From NCBI RefSeq assembly GCF_003129605.1, contig NZ_QBDX01000001.1, positions 372,001-436,000 of the forward strand: a DNA stretch of 64,000 nucleotides, in the 5' to 3' direction. Under the pieces are notes generated by a model. It saw nothing but the letters and a program-made list of their open reading frames with translations, searched no databases and was not told the DNA's origin. Shown here piece by piece: positions 16,591 through 26,661 of this stretch. A program made the translations under genes and the position numbers. The number at the start of each line of letters is the position of its first letter. Within the stretch, counting starts at the first letter, position 1. Source of the stretch: Hyphobacterium indicum. GTDB lineage: Bacteria; Pseudomonadota; Alphaproteobacteria; Caulobacterales; Maricaulaceae.

Positions 16591-17679
16591 ATGAGCCTCG
16601 AACCGCGCCCCGGAATTCTTGATATCAAGCCCTACAAGCCCGGTGCCGCTGACGCTCCCGGCATCGCCAATCCGGTCAAACTGTCGTCGAATGAAAATCC
16701 GATGGGCTGTTCGCCTCTGGCACGGTCGGCCTTTGAGGCGACGTCAAAAAATCTCAATCTTTACCCTGATGGCGGGGCAACCCGTCTGCGCGTGGCCATC
16801 GGTGAAGCCAACGGGCTTGATCCCGACCGCATCGTCTGCGGAACGGGTTCGGACGAATTGCTTCAGCTCCTCGGCCGGGCCTATCTCTCGCCGGGCGACA
16901 AGGTCGTACAATCGCAATACGGGTTTCTGGTCTACCGCCTGGTCGCCATGCAGTCCGGCGCCGAACTTGTCAGTGCGGAAGAAAAAGATTTCACGGCGGA
17001 CGTGGACGCCCTTGTGAAAGCGGCGGGTGACGATGCCCGTATCGTGTTTCTGGCCAATCCCAACAATCCGACCGGCACCTACATATCGCATGATGACGTC
17101 CGCCGCTTGCGCGAAGCCTTGCCGGAATCCACCCTACTCGTGGTTGATGAAGCCTATGCCGAATATGTCGATGAGCCCGATTACGGGACGGCGTTCGGTC
17201 TCGCCAACGAATACGATAATGTGGTGGTGACGCGCACCTTCTCGAAAATCCACGGCCTGGCCGCCTTGCGCCTCGGCTGGGCTTATGCCGACAAGTCCAT
17301 CATTGACGTGCTCAATCGCGTGCGGGGACCCTTCAATGTCAACCTGCCTGCCATTGACGCCGGGATTGCGGCGATCAAGGACACCGGATTCCAGCAGCGC
17401 TCTGCGGAACACAATCGTCAGGGTCTGGCCTTCATGCGCCAGCAGCTCGGCGGCATGGGACTGGACGTAACGCCCAGCGTCGGCAATTTCCTGCTGGTGC
17501 ATTTCCCGGAAACCAAGGGCAAGACAGCCGCCGATGCGGATGCCTGGCTGACCTCGAAAGGGTTGATTGTCCGCCCGGTCGCGGCCTATGGCCTGCCCGG
17601 CGCATTGCGGATCACGATCGGTCTGGACACCGACAATCGCAAGGTCGCTGACGCTCTGGCCGAATTCATGGCAGCCTAA
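16591..17679 (+). CDS. hisC: Histidinol-phosphate aminotransferase
   Basis: The 362-residue PLP enzyme of fold type I has LSSNENPMGCSP at the N-terminus, LANPNNPTGTYI, VVDEAYAEY and the PLP-lysine segment TRTFSKIHGLAALRLGW. HisC transaminates imidazole-acetol phosphate in histidine synthesis; alphaproteobacterial homologues can also act on aromatic amino acids. The ATG at 16591 is directly after the methyltransferase stop. The 3' end shares CTAA with the converging DUF2125 gene. Confidence 0.94.
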   Translation: MSLEPRPGILDIKPYKPGAADAPGIANPVKLSSNENPMGCSPLARSAFEATSKNLNLYPDGGATRLRVAIGEANGLDPDRIVCGTGSDELLQLLGRAYLSPGDKVVQSQYGFLVYRLVAMQSGAELVSAEEKDFTADVDALVKAAGDDARIVFLANPNNPTGTYISHDDVRRLREALPESTLLVVDEAYAEYVDEPDYGTAFGLANEYDNVVVTRTFSKIHGLAALRLGWAYADKSIIDVLNRVRGPFNVNLPAIDAGIAAIKDTGFQQRSAEHNRQGLAFMRQQLGGMGLDVTPSVGNFLLVHFPETKGKTAADADAWLTSKGLIVRPVAAYGLPGALRITIGLDTDNRKVADALAEFMAA

Positions 17680-18677
17680 CGCGCAATGGAACCGGTTTCG
17701 CCCAGCCGGACCGGTCCGAAATAGACCCCGCCATTGCGGAAGGACAACGGAATTGCCGTGCCCGCATCGCTGCGCGGAGCGGACTGTGCGACCAGCCGCA
17801 AGGCGCCGGAATTTTCCTCGGAAATGGCACCGGATTCGATCATCGCATCGACCACTGCTTCCGGATCCAGAATATTGAGGCTGATACGGCCCGTCGGGCG
17901 CAAGGCCTCGTCCAGCCCCATCTCGCCCTCGGCATCCATGTTCAGACGGCCCCAGCCAATGTGAAACTCGCGCAGCGAATACAAACCGCCGGCTCGGGCC
18001 CATGTACCGAGGTCAGCGCTGCGTGCCAGCTCCGGCCATTGCGAAATCACGAAATCGGCCTGCAGCTGCGTGATATGGTCACCGAAACTGCCGGCCAGGA
18101 TCGGATCGATCTGCTCTGCTGCCAGTTGAACGCCATCGAGTTGCAGCCGGATCGCCATATCGCCGCTCTCGCCGGTCGCAGCGCTCAGGCGCAAAGCCTC
18201 GACGTCTGTGACACTGACCGGTGCGCTGCCAAGGGATTCTATTTGCAGATTCGTGATCTGGCTGCCGATCCGCTGGGTGACCCCGTCCGCGCCGGATACG
18301 CTGAAACGGGCATTCTCTGTCGTCAATGCAAGCCCCTGACCGCCTTGCTGGAAGCGCACGGTATCGCCCAGGGAAATGATCCAGTGCGAGAAATCATAGG
18401 GCATGGCATTGGCTTCAAATGCGTTCAGCTCCAGCACCCAGCCTCCGTCAATCTCGGGCGCCCGCATGACCACATTCTCGGCGGACACCGAAAACCGGTA
18501 GGGATAGCCGCCGACACGAAGATCATTGCGATCGATCGAAAAACCGGCCTCGATCTGGGCAGCCTCCCAAGCCTCGACATAACGGACGATTTCCGACCGG
18601 GCATAGACCCAATAGGCCGAATAAAGGCCCAATACGATCAGAATGGCGAGAAGGGGTATCGCGAAACGCTTGGGCAT
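17676..18677 (-). CDS. DUF2125 envelope protein
   Basis: The 333-residue protein has an N-terminal signal anchor (about residues 6-24, FAIPLLAILIVLGLYSAYWV) and a long beta-rich periplasmic part beginning YPYRFSVSAENVVMRAP, characteristic of DUF2125, an alphaproteobacterial family of unknown function. It is the last gene of a minus-strand series with an acyltransferase, YdcF, FtsX and FtsE, a conserved alphaproteobacterial neighbourhood that suggests a role in the cell envelope. Confidence 0.85.
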   Translation of the reverse strand: MPKRFAIPLLAILIVLGLYSAYWVYARSEIVRYVEAWEAAQIEAGFSIDRNDLRVGGYPYRFSVSAENVVMRAPEIDGGWVLELNAFEANAMPYDFSHWIISLGDTVRFQQGGQGLALTTENARFSVSGADGVTQRIGSQITNLQIESLGSAPVSVTDVEALRLSAATGESGDMAIRLQLDGVQLAAEQIDPILAGSFGDHITQLQADFVISQWPELARSADLGTWARAGGLYSLREFHIGWGRLNMDAEGEMGLDEALRPTGRISLNILDPEAVVDAMIESGAISEENSGALRLVAQSAPRSDAGTAIPLSFRNGGVYFGPVRLGETGSIAR

Positions 18678-18704
18678 GACACATCCGTTATGGAGGCCTG
18701 AAAC

Positions 18705-19439
18705 TCAGGTCCGGTTGGCACGCAAGGCGCGCGTTCCGCTTTCAATACGCGATTGCAGCAGCTTCATGAAGTCCTCGCGTGACAATCCCGGTGCAATGGG
18801 TTCCAGAAACTCGATCACGGCCTTGCCGGGGCGCCGCACAATGCCGTTGCCGGCCCAGTAGTCACCACTATCCAGAGCCACCGGAACACAGGGCACATTC
18901 ATGGCCGCATAAAGGCCGGCGACGCCCGGCTTCAACGCGCCGAATTCGCCCGGCTTCATGCGGGTGCCTTCCGGAAAAATCAGGATCTGGCGGCCTTCTG
19001 CGGCCCGCTGCCGGGCATCGCGCAGCATCTTCCGCAAGGCCTTTGCCGCAGCCCCGCGATCCACCACGATATTCTCCAGCTTGACCGCAAACCAGCCGAA
19101 TACCGGCAGCCAGGCCAGCTCTTTCTTCAGAATGATCGCCGGATCATCCAGTATCTGCCAGAAGGCTTGCGTTTCCATCATGCTTTCATGACGCGAGGCA
19201 ATCAGCGCACCGCCCTGCGGCAGATTCTCCCGCCCGCGCACTTCATAGCTTTGTCCGCAGATGACTTTCAGCCCGCCAAAGATCAGGGCCAGCCAGAACC
19301 GGTAGACCGCACGCGACCAGCTTCGCGGCATCACCAGCAGCCAGATCACGGCAAAGCCGACAATCATCATCGAGCCATACATCCAGAGGACGAACAAGAG
19401 CGAACGGATAATCGTCAAAGGACCGGCCGGTTTCATCAT
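18705..19439 (-). CDS. plsC: 1-acyl-sn-glycerol-3-phosphate acyltransferase (PlsC family)
   Basis: The 244-residue protein has a hydrophobic N-terminus (about 6-45) followed by the acyltransferase motifs SRHESMMETQ (an H-X4-E variant of the usual H-X4-D), ILIFPEGTRMKPG and VPVALDSGDYW. PlsC makes phosphatidic acid from lysophosphatidic acid. The H-X4-E form is seen in other alphaproteobacterial homologues. The ATG at 19439 is within an ATGATGA overlap with the ydcF-like stop, which fits coupling. Confidence 0.9.
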   Translation of the reverse strand: MMKPAGPLTIIRSLLFVLWMYGSMMIVGFAVIWLLVMPRSWSRAVYRFWLALIFGGLKVICGQSYEVRGRENLPQGGALIASRHESMMETQAFWQILDDPAIILKKELAWLPVFGWFAVKLENIVVDRGAAAKALRKMLRDARQRAAEGRQILIFPEGTRMKPGEFGALKPGVAGLYAAMNVPCVPVALDSGDYWAGNGIVRRPGKAVIEFLEPIAPGLSREDFMKLLQSRIESGTRALRANRT

Positions 19440-20044
19440 TCGTCTCCGCTGAAAGCGCCGCGTGCCATTTCGCGGAAGAAAACCGCGCTGAATTTCAGAT
19501 ATTCCAGAGCCCAGCGCCGCGCGGCGGTGGCGTTTTCCCATGGACGGGGTGAGGGCACCGGCCAGGCGATCAGGTCATGCTCCGGCATCAGGGCGCGCAG
19601 CTCCAGTATGGCGCGCGGCATGTGATAGTCGGAGGTCACGATGACGATGCGCTCGAACCCGTTGGCGTCCGCCCAGACCACGGCTTCGCGAGCATTGCCG
19701 ATTGTGTCGGCCGCATCCCGGCCCAGATCAATGCAACAGGCAAACAGATCCGGATCAATGTTCGATGTCGTCCGCACAGCCTCTTCGCTGACGGACGGAT
19801 TGACGCCGGAAATCAGGACGCGCTCGCCGGCACCGCTCTCCAGCAACCGGACCGCGGTCTGCAACCGGCCTTCGCCACCGGTCAGCACGATGATGGCGTC
19901 CGCCTCGACCTCCTCGGGCGTACTCAGGGCGGAGACATGGCCGGAATAGCCGGCAAACCCGGCCAGCAGGCCGAAAACGATCAGGAATGACATCGCCCGC
20001 ACGATCTGCCCGGCAGGGCTGGAAGACGTCCGCGACAGGCTCAT
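19436..20044 (-). CDS. YdcF family (DUF218) membrane-anchored protein
   Basis: The 202-residue protein has one N-terminal membrane helix (about 17-36) and the DUF218 domain: ADAIIVLTGGEGRLQTAVRL, ERVLISGVNP, ANGFERIVIVTSDYHMPRA. ElyC/YdcF proteins take part in envelope lipid-carrier metabolism, but the reaction is not settled. It lies between ftsX (22 bp upstream) and plsC (overlapping), the usual order in alphaproteobacteria. Confidence 0.9.
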   Translation of the reverse strand: MSLSRTSSSPAGQIVRAMSFLIVFGLLAGFAGYSGHVSALSTPEEVEADAIIVLTGGEGRLQTAVRLLESGAGERVLISGVNPSVSEEAVRTTSNIDPDLFACCIDLGRDAADTIGNAREAVVWADANGFERIVIVTSDYHMPRAILELRALMPEHDLIAWPVPSPRPWENATAARRWALEYLKFSAVFFREMARGAFSGDE

Positions 20045-20066
20045 CTCAACTCATCTCCGATCATAT

Positions 20067-20981
20067 TCACCAGCGTTTCCGCAATTCTTCCGATACCGCC
20101 AGCCGCGCCGACAGCGCCGCGATAGCGCCGGCGACCAGGGGCGCCGCGAGCAGCGACGCAATCTCGACCGGCGCAAAGACCAGTTCCGGAAGAAAATACA
20201 TCGCATCCGCATTTCCGCCACCTACGGCGACCAGTATGGCGATCAGAGCCGCGAATCCGGCTCCGGTTGCTCCGGCTTTCAGGCCGAGCCCGAAAAAGCG
20301 CCGCTCGAACAGCCCGGCAATATAGGCATCGGTCGCGCCGACAATATGCAGCGCATCAGCGACATCGCGGCGGGCCGCCAGCGACGCGCGCGCGGCAAAG
20401 GCGATGACTGCTGCCGCCGCCCCCAGAATGAGCGTCAGCAGGCCGAGTGCGAGCATCCGGGCGAGATGACTGGCGCGGGCCACCGCATCGGACCAGCGGC
20501 CGTGATCGTCCACCGTGGCGTCAATTCCGGCTTCGGCCAGCACCGTTTCAATGTCCTCGACCGGTAATATGTCCGGGTTCGACAATTCCACATCGACCAG
20601 CAACGGCACGGGCAAATCTGCTGGCAGGCCGCCGGCGCCAAACCACGGCTCCAGAAGCGCTTCGGACTCCGCCCGGCTTCGCGCTTCTGCACTTTCTATG
20701 TCCGGAAGCGCTGCGATCAGGCGCGCGGCCTCTGACGCATCGTCATCTGCATTACGGCCATCCACAGGACGGACCTGCAGGGTGAGGCTGCCTGCGAGAT
20801 CATTCATCCAGCGGTCACTGGACGTCCAGGCCCCGCGCGCACCCAGCGCGGCAAGGCAGGCGAGAAACACCAGAATCGCCGCCACGGCAAACAGCGGCCG
20901 GTCGCGTCCGGCGTCCGGCGGCAGCAGCCGTGCATGGCCGCCCGCAGGCGGCATTGGCGGAGATGTCTCACTGTCGCTCAT
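20067..20981 (-). CDS. ftsX: Cell division protein FtsX
   Basis: The 304-residue permease-like protein has a cytoplasmic N-terminus rich in Pro/Gly, a first membrane helix at about 29-50, a periplasmic domain with PVDGRNADDDASEAARL, and three further helices in the C-terminal FtsX domain. FtsEX couples ATP binding to peptidoglycan hydrolase control at the septum. Its start overlaps the ftsE stop by 4 nt, as is normal for this complex. Confidence 0.9.
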   Translation of the reverse strand: MSDSETSPPMPPAGGHARLLPPDAGRDRPLFAVAAILVFLACLAALGARGAWTSSDRWMNDLAGSLTLQVRPVDGRNADDDASEAARLIAALPDIESAEARSRAESEALLEPWFGAGGLPADLPVPLLVDVELSNPDILPVEDIETVLAEAGIDATVDDHGRWSDAVARASHLARMLALGLLTLILGAAAAVIAFAARASLAARRDVADALHIVGATDAYIAGLFERRFFGLGLKAGATGAGFAALIAILVAVGGGNADAMYFLPELVFAPVEIASLLAAPLVAGAIAALSARLAVSEELRKRW

Positions 20982-21694
20982 GCGGCCCGCCCCCGGAAGG
21001 TCAGGCGGCCATCGGCCAGGGACATCACCGGCGCGTCCAGGGCGCGCACAAGAGTCAGGTCATGGGTCGCGATCAGCACGGTCGTGCCCAGCCGGTTGAG
21101 CTCGACAAACAGGCGCAAGAGCCGCCGCGCCATGTCCGGATCGACATTCCCGGTCGGCTCGTCGGCGATCAGCAATTCGGGCTGGTTGACGACGGCGCGC
21201 GCGATCGCCACCCGTTGTTGCTCGCCGCCGGACAGGGTTGCGGGCCGCGACTCCATATGGTGTTCCAACCCCACCCAGCTGACAAGCTCGGCGACATCCT
21301 CGGCATAGGCGGACCGCTTCTGGCCGGCCACGCGGAGCGGCAGGGCCACATTCTCGAAAACGCTGAGATGATCCAGCATGCGGAATTCCTGGAACACGAC
21401 GCCGATGCGGCGACGCAGATCGGGCAGATCCTTCCGCCGCAATGCGGCAGTGTCATGGCCGAAATGCTGGACCACGCCGCGGGAGGCCTTGTGAGCCATA
21501 TAGATCAGCCGCAACAAGGAGGTTTTGCCTGCCCCGGAAGGGCCGGTCAGGAAGGTGAAACTGCCCCGCGGCAGCTCGAACGACACGTCTTTCAGGATTT
21601 CCGGCCCGCGCCCATAGCGCATACCGACAGCATCGAAGCGGACAATCACTTCGGATTCACTTTGTGGAAAGGGGTTCACGCCAGTTTCAGTCAC
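20978..21694 (-). CDS. ftsE: Cell division ATP-binding protein FtsE
   Basis: This ABC ATPase shows Walker A GPSGAGKTSLLRLI, the signature LSGGEQQRVAIARA, Walker B LLIADEPTGNVD and the H-loop IATHD. I place the start at the GTG 21694 because AGGA lies six bases upstream and the product (238 residues) has the family's usual length; an upstream in-frame ATG at 21769 would invade the divergent zinc-ribbon gene. It partners the adjoining FtsX. Confidence 0.93.
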   Translation of the reverse strand: MTETGVNPFPQSESEVIVRFDAVGMRYGRGPEILKDVSFELPRGSFTFLTGPSGAGKTSLLRLIYMAHKASRGVVQHFGHDTAALRRKDLPDLRRRIGVVFQEFRMLDHLSVFENVALPLRVAGQKRSAYAEDVAELVSWVGLEHHMESRPATLSGGEQQRVAIARAVVNQPELLIADEPTGNVDPDMARRLLRLFVELNRLGTTVLIATHDLTLVRALDAPVMSLADGRLTFRGRAA

Positions 21695-21740
21695 CGGAAA
21701 TCCTGCAGCTCCTGCTGCCAATAAGCTGAATCGGGCCCAG

Positions 21741-22490
21741 ATGATACTGAGCTGTCCAAGTTGTGACACGCGTTATCGCGCAAATCCCGGCGCTATCGGC
21801 GTCAACGGGCGGCGTGTGAAATGTGCCGCCTGCGGCCATATCTGGACCGCGCGCAACGAAGAAGAACCGGTTCTGGAGCCGATCGACCCGATCCCGCCAA
21901 AACCCGAGCCCGAGCCCGAGCCGGCTGCGCCCAAAGCCCCGCACCGGGCTTTTCGTGAGCGCGCTGAACAGCGCCGGCAGGATCAATTGAAGACAGCCGC
22001 GATGGGGGCCTGGGGTGGTCTGGCCGTCGCGGTCGCGGGTGTGTTTGCGGCAGCCTTCCTTTTCCGTGCCGATATTGTCAGTGTCTGGCCGCGTGCGTCC
22101 AGCGCCTATGCGGCGGTCGGCATTGAAGCCAACGCCTTTGGCGTGGCAATCGAATCGCTGGACGTTTCGCGCGGTGAAGAACATGGCATTCCTACCGTGG
22201 TGCTCTCCGGCGCGGTGCGCAACATTGATCGTCAGGCTCGCACAGTGCCGCAATTGCAGGCGCGGCTTCTGGGTGAAAACGGTGAGCCGGTTCTGGAATG
22301 GACGATTATTCCCGACGCCGGAGTCATCGGTCCCGGCGGCCAGCTTGAATTCGCGTCTGTAGTGACCGACCCGCCTTCCGGCGCCGTCGAGGCGGAAGTC
22401 ACGATTGCCGGTCTGGCGGACATGCCGGCCGCTATGGATGAAGCACCGGCAGAGCAACGCCATGCCGCAGCCGATCCCGGCGGCCACTAG
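21741..22490 (+). CDS. Zinc-ribbon (MJ0042-type) membrane protein
   Basis: The 249-residue protein begins with a four-cysteine zinc ribbon (MILSCPSCDTRYRANP...KCAACGHIWTA), then a Glu/Pro-rich linker (EPEPEPEPAAPK), a basic stretch and one membrane helix (about 92-110), and ends in a periplasmic DUF3426-like domain with RNIDRQARTVPQLQARL. This layout is widespread next to ftsE in alphaproteobacteria; the function is unknown. It converges with the TIGR02302 gene with a 2-bp gap. Confidence 0.88.
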   Translation: MILSCPSCDTRYRANPGAIGVNGRRVKCAACGHIWTARNEEEPVLEPIDPIPPKPEPEPEPAAPKAPHRAFRERAEQRRQDQLKTAAMGAWGGLAVAVAGVFAAAFLFRADIVSVWPRASSAYAAVGIEANAFGVAIESLDVSRGEEHGIPTVVLSGAVRNIDRQARTVPQLQARLLGENGEPVLEWTIIPDAGVIGPGGQLEFASVVTDPPSGAVEAEVTIAGLADMPAAMDEAPAEQRHAAADPGGH

Positions 22491-22492
22491 AG

Positions 22493-25030
22493 TCAGGAGC
22501 CGAAGCGGTCCAGCAGGCGCTCAATGTAATCGAGCTCGTCCTGATCCAGTCCTTGCTCGGCGGCGCGTTCCCGCAATTCTTCCAGAATTTCTCTGGCCCG
22601 CAGGCGTTCAGCCTCGTCAGGAATCTCGACACCTGAACCGTTGGAGAATCCGCCGGAATCCTGCGGGCGGCCCAGAGGGTCTGTCTCGTCACCCTCCGCG
22701 CCGGCCTGATTTGCGTCCTGCGCCCGTTCCAGAAGGCCTTGCGCCAGGCGCTCCGCGCCATCGCGCAGGGCCTGCAGGGCCTGCTCCTGCTGGCCAACGG
22801 CCCCCTGTGCATCGCCATCTTCCAGAGCTTCCTGAGCACGGCGCATGGCCTCGGCCGCCTCACCGAAGCTTTCGCCGCTTTCCCCGGGCAGGGCCTGAGC
22901 CAGCGATTCCAGCCGGTCCGCCAGCGTGCCCTGGGAGTCGGCGAGGGCTTGTGCGCCTTGCGAGCCGGCTCCGGCCTGTCCGCTCTGGCTGCCGCTTTGC
23001 CCGGAGGGCTGACCCTCGCTGTCACTGCCGGGCTCACCGGCCTGACCCTGACTCTGACCTTGAGGCCCGGCCTCGGCCTGTTCGAAAGTTTCATCCTGAA
23101 GCTGGCGCTGTTCGCCGATCACATCACCCAGCTCCTCCAGGGCATCGCGCATTGCCTGGCTGATTTCATCGTTTTGTTGGCCATCGCCTTCCCCTTGCTG
23201 CAGGGTCAGCTCCATATTGCGGAGCATTTCGCCCAGTGCTTGCAGGGCCTCGCGGGCATTCGCGGTGTCGCCCAGCTCGGCGGCGTCCCGCAGGGCGTCA
23301 AGCAATCCCTGAAGATCGTCAGTATTCATTTGCGGGCCACCGCCCTCGGCCACCCGGCCTTCTTCCGCGGCTTCGCGGGCCAGAGCGGCCATGTAATTGT
23401 CCATGGCCTGCTGATAGGCCTCGAACAGGGGCGCCAGCTCGGTTTCGTCAGCGCCGCGGGCGAGGGCTTCCATCAGCGCCCGCTCGGCAGCGCGCAGCGC
23501 CCGTTCCGCATCGGCCAGCGAGCCCAGTTCGGCGCGCAGGGCAATCTGCCAGAGATTGGCCTCGATCGGGCCGATCTCGTCAAAGTCCCGGGCCCGGCGC
23601 AGGCTGTGCAATTCATGCCGCAGCCCCAGATAGACGATCGGATCCTCGAAGAAATATTCCGGCGCATCGGTGATTGCATCCAGCGCCAGCGCCACGCTTT
23701 GCAGATCTTCCGGCGCGCGCTCGATCCGCCGTTCCGGCTCCTCCCCCTGGAAGGGCGGCAGGGCCTGAAGGTCTTCCAGATACATCGGGCTGCGTTCCGG
23801 CAACGGCGTATACTCCCGGCTGGAGCCGATCACGATGCGGCGCTGTTCGGACACGGCGCGGGCCAGAGGGTCAAGGAAAACCCGTTCCGGCAGGGTCAGG
23901 GCAATCGCCGGAGAAATGCCGGTATTGCCGCCGCCATCCATCGCCGCCAGCCGCAGATCGACGCGCGATCCGGCAAGCGCATGCTGGGCGGTCAGCACGG
24001 TCGCGCGGTAGCCCTCGTCGCCGCGCGTCATATCTCCCGGCGATATATCAATCGACGACCATTCAGCCGCCGCTTCCCCTTCCGGGCGGAATTCGACGCG
24101 GAAATCGGTCGCGCCATAATCATCCTCGACCGTGAATTCGAGCGTCAGCTCGCCTTCAACATTGGCTTCGGGCGCGGCGACAATATTGATGTCCGGTGCC
24201 GTGTCAGGGGTTGCATCGACACGGTAGGCGGCCCGCTCCCGGCCTGCCCGCAGCGTGACCACAGCGTCTGATTCTATAACCAGATGACTTTGCCACACGC
24301 CATCTCCTATGGAGCGGTTTTCGGCCCGCTCGGATCCATTGCGGACATTGGGCGCACGGCGCACGCCGGCCGTGCGGATCACGAGCTCGGAGCCCTCCGG
24401 AGCCACGGCTTCGGTCTCGCCATCTTGAAAGAAGATCGGGGCCATCCCGGTATAGGCGGGCGGGTTCAGCCACGCATCGACCTGAGCGGTTTCGACGCCG
24501 CGATAGACCGGTGCAAAGCCGAAACTGTCAAACAGGCGGCCCTTGGCAAGATCGCCGGACACCATCCAGCCCGCAGCGATCAGCACAACAATTGCGCCAC
24601 GCAGGCCCCAGGAATCCGCCTGCGCCCAAGCGGCATGCGGACGCCGGGCTTTCGCCCCTTTCAGGCGCTCGGACATGCGGCGCTGGTGCGCCTGCCACAC
24701 AGCCTGCGATTCCGCTGAGGCATCCGCCGGCCGGTCGGACAAGGCCTCGTGCGGACGGGCGGAAATGCCGGAATCCGCTTCCACCCGCCGGGCGGCATCC
24801 TCGTCATCCGGCCAGTCGGTTGTCCGCCAGCGGCGCCAGCCAATCCAGACTGACAATCCCACTGCCGCCGCATAGGTCAGCGCCCGCCAGGGGTCTCCCA
24901 ACCGGTCCCAGAGACCGAAGATCGAAATGCCGGCATAAAGCCCGATCAGCAGCACGGCAGGCCACAACACCGGGGCAAGGCGTTCCCACAGCAACGCAAA
25001 GCGCGCCTGGATCAAGGGCCAGAGTTTCAT
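22493..25030 (-). CDS. TIGR02302 family (DUF4175) membrane protein
   Basis: The 845-residue protein has two N-terminal membrane helices (about 15-40, 53-70) and a third near 148-165, then a long periplasmic region with Ig-like strands (DDYGATDFRVEFRPEG), helical repeats rich in Ala/Glu, and a very low-complexity Gln/Gly/Ser stretch around residues 665-710. The family is conserved in alphaproteobacteria between the argH-lysA and ftsE genes and has no established role. Here it follows lptM directly with no lysA between them. Confidence 0.92.
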   Translation of the reverse strand: MKLWPLIQARFALLWERLAPVLWPAVLLIGLYAGISIFGLWDRLGDPWRALTYAAAVGLSVWIGWRRWRTTDWPDDEDAARRVEADSGISARPHEALSDRPADASAESQAVWQAHQRRMSERLKGAKARRPHAAWAQADSWGLRGAIVVLIAAGWMVSGDLAKGRLFDSFGFAPVYRGVETAQVDAWLNPPAYTGMAPIFFQDGETEAVAPEGSELVIRTAGVRRAPNVRNGSERAENRSIGDGVWQSHLVIESDAVVTLRAGRERAAYRVDATPDTAPDINIVAAPEANVEGELTLEFTVEDDYGATDFRVEFRPEGEAAAEWSSIDISPGDMTRGDEGYRATVLTAQHALAGSRVDLRLAAMDGGGNTGISPAIALTLPERVFLDPLARAVSEQRRIVIGSSREYTPLPERSPMYLEDLQALPPFQGEEPERRIERAPEDLQSVALALDAITDAPEYFFEDPIVYLGLRHELHSLRRARDFDEIGPIEANLWQIALRAELGSLADAERALRAAERALMEALARGADETELAPLFEAYQQAMDNYMAALAREAAEEGRVAEGGGPQMNTDDLQGLLDALRDAAELGDTANAREALQALGEMLRNMELTLQQGEGDGQQNDEISQAMRDALEELGDVIGEQRQLQDETFEQAEAGPQGQSQGQAGEPGSDSEGQPSGQSGSQSGQAGAGSQGAQALADSQGTLADRLESLAQALPGESGESFGEAAEAMRRAQEALEDGDAQGAVGQQEQALQALRDGAERLAQGLLERAQDANQAGAEGDETDPLGRPQDSGGFSNGSGVEIPDEAERLRAREILEELRERAAEQGLDQDELDYIERLLDRFGS

Positions 25031-25092
25031 GGCGGGAAATCTATCACGTCAGACAGGCGCGCCTAGCGGCACCTGCATTACATATTGGTGAG

Positions 25093-25221
25093 CTATTCGT
25101 CCGTTTCCGCGGGCGGCGGGCTGCCCCAGATCGGGGGCGGCCGTTCCAGATCGCCACGCAGGCCACAGCCGGACACCACAAGCCCGCCAATGATCACGAT
25201 GAGAGTTGCCAGCTTTTTCAT
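25093..25221 (-). CDS. lptM: LPS-transport lipoprotein LptM (YifL-like)
   Basis: This is a 42-residue lipoprotein that is easily missed. The signal peptide ends in the lipobox VSGC with Cys19 as the lipidated residue, and [12 protein letters not shown] matches the LptM pattern CGxxGxLxxP. In E. coli LptM binds the LptD-LptE translocon and assists LptD oxidative maturation. The ATG overlaps the argH stop by ATGA. argH-lptM is the usual order; lysA normally follows but is absent here. Confidence 0.88.
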   Translation of the reverse strand: MKKLATLIVIIGGLVVSGCGLRGDLERPPPIWGSPPPAETDE

Positions 25222-26633
25222 GATGCCTGCCTTTCGCGGAGACGGTCCTGCCAGAGTTTCACCTGCTCTTTTACGCGGACCGGCGCGGTTCCGCCATAGC
25301 TCGTCCGGCTTTCCATGGAGGCACGGGCCGAGAGGACCGAATAGACGGCCTCCGTCAGCTCCGGTTCGACCGATTGCATATCGGCCAGCGCCAGCCCGGC
25401 GAGGGGCACACCTCGGGATTCGGCCAGCTTGACCATCGCACCGGCGATATGATGCGCATCGCGGAAGGGCTTGCCCAGCTCGCGCACGACATAATCGGCC
25501 AGATCGGTCGCATCCGAATAGGCTTCACCGGCGGCCTCGGCCATGGCGTCCGTGTTGAAAGTCAGGTCCGCAGCCATGCCGGCCATCGCGCCGAGTGCGA
25601 GCTCCAGATCATCCATCGCCTGAAAGACCGGCGCCTTGTCCTCCTGCAGATCCTTGGAATAGGCGAGCGGCAGGCCCTTGACGACAATAATCAGCGTCTG
25701 CAGCGCGCCGGCGATACGGCCCGGCTTGGCGCGGACCAGCTCGGCGGCATCCGGATTGCGCTTTTGCGGCATGATGGACGAGCCCGTCGACCAGGCATCG
25801 GAAAGCTGCGCGAAGCCGAAGCGGCGCGAAGTCCAGAGCACAATCTCCTCGGCAAAGCGTGACAGGTTGACGGCGCAGATGGTGGCCGCCGACAGCACTT
25901 CCAGCGCAAAATCCCGGCTTGCCACACCGTCTAGCGAATTCGCCATCGGCCGGTCAAAGCCGAGGTCAGCAGCAGTCTGATGGCGGTCAATCGGAAAGGC
26001 CGTTCCAGCCAGTGCGGCGCACCCCAGCGGGCTTTCATTGAGGCGTTTGCGGGCGTCCCGGAAGCGGTCGCGGTCACGTTCCGCAGCTTCCACCCAGCAC
26101 AGGAGGTGATGCCCGAGACTGACGGGCTGTGCGGTCTGAAGATGGGTAAAGCCCGGCATCACCGTTCCGGCATGGGCTTCCGCCTGCGCCACCAGCGCCG
26201 CCTGATAGGCTGTGATCAATACGTCGATGCGGTCGCAGGCGGACCGCAGCCACAGCCGGAAATCGGTGGCCACCTGGTCATTGCGTGACCGTGCCGTGTG
26301 CAGACGGCCGGCCGGCGTGCCGATAATTTCTTTCAGCCGCGCCTCGATATTCATGTGAACGTCTTCCAGCGCTTTCGACCACTGCATCTCGCCGCGTTCG
26401 ATCTCCCCACGAATCTGAATGAGACCCTGCTCGATTTTTGCCGCATCTTCGCTTGAAATGATGCCCGTTGCGGCCAACATTCGCGCATGGGCCATGGATC
26501 CGGCAATGTCCTCGAAGGCCATGCGCTGATCGATATCGATCGAAGCATTGATGGATTCCATGATCTCTGACGGGGAACCGGAAAACCGGCCGCCCCAGAG
26601 CGCGTTGGATTTAGTTGTTTTTCCGTCCGTCAT
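25218..26633 (-). CDS. argH: Argininosuccinate lyase
   Basis: The 471-residue member of the fumarase/aspartase superfamily splits argininosuccinate to arginine and fumarate. It shows [50 protein letters not shown] and the superfamily signature [12 protein letters not shown] with the catalytic Ser loop. It starts at 26633, 28 bp from the divergent tlpA-like start, and its stop overlaps lptM. Confidence 0.97.
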   Translation of the reverse strand: MTDGKTTKSNALWGGRFSGSPSEIMESINASIDIDQRMAFEDIAGSMAHARMLAATGIISSEDAAKIEQGLIQIRGEIERGEMQWSKALEDVHMNIEARLKEIIGTPAGRLHTARSRNDQVATDFRLWLRSACDRIDVLITAYQAALVAQAEAHAGTVMPGFTHLQTAQPVSLGHHLLCWVEAAERDRDRFRDARKRLNESPLGCAALAGTAFPIDRHQTAADLGFDRPMANSLDGVASRDFALEVLSAATICAVNLSRFAEEIVLWTSRRFGFAQLSDAWSTGSSIMPQKRNPDAAELVRAKPGRIAGALQTLIIVVKGLPLAYSKDLQEDKAPVFQAMDDLELALGAMAGMAADLTFNTDAMAEAAGEAYSDATDLADYVVRELGKPFRDAHHIAGAMVKLAESRGVPLAGLALADMQSVEPELTEAVYSVLSARASMESRTSYGGTAPVRVKEQVKLWQDRLRERQAS

Positions 26634-26661
26634 GGCCGGTTCCAGTCAAAAGGTTACTGCG

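Noticed and set aside
22739-24271. A 510-codon open frame on the plus strand within the TIGR02302 gene
   Set aside because: It lies antisense to the TIGR02302 frame, which has a recognisable family and membrane helices, and it has no start signal or motif of its own.
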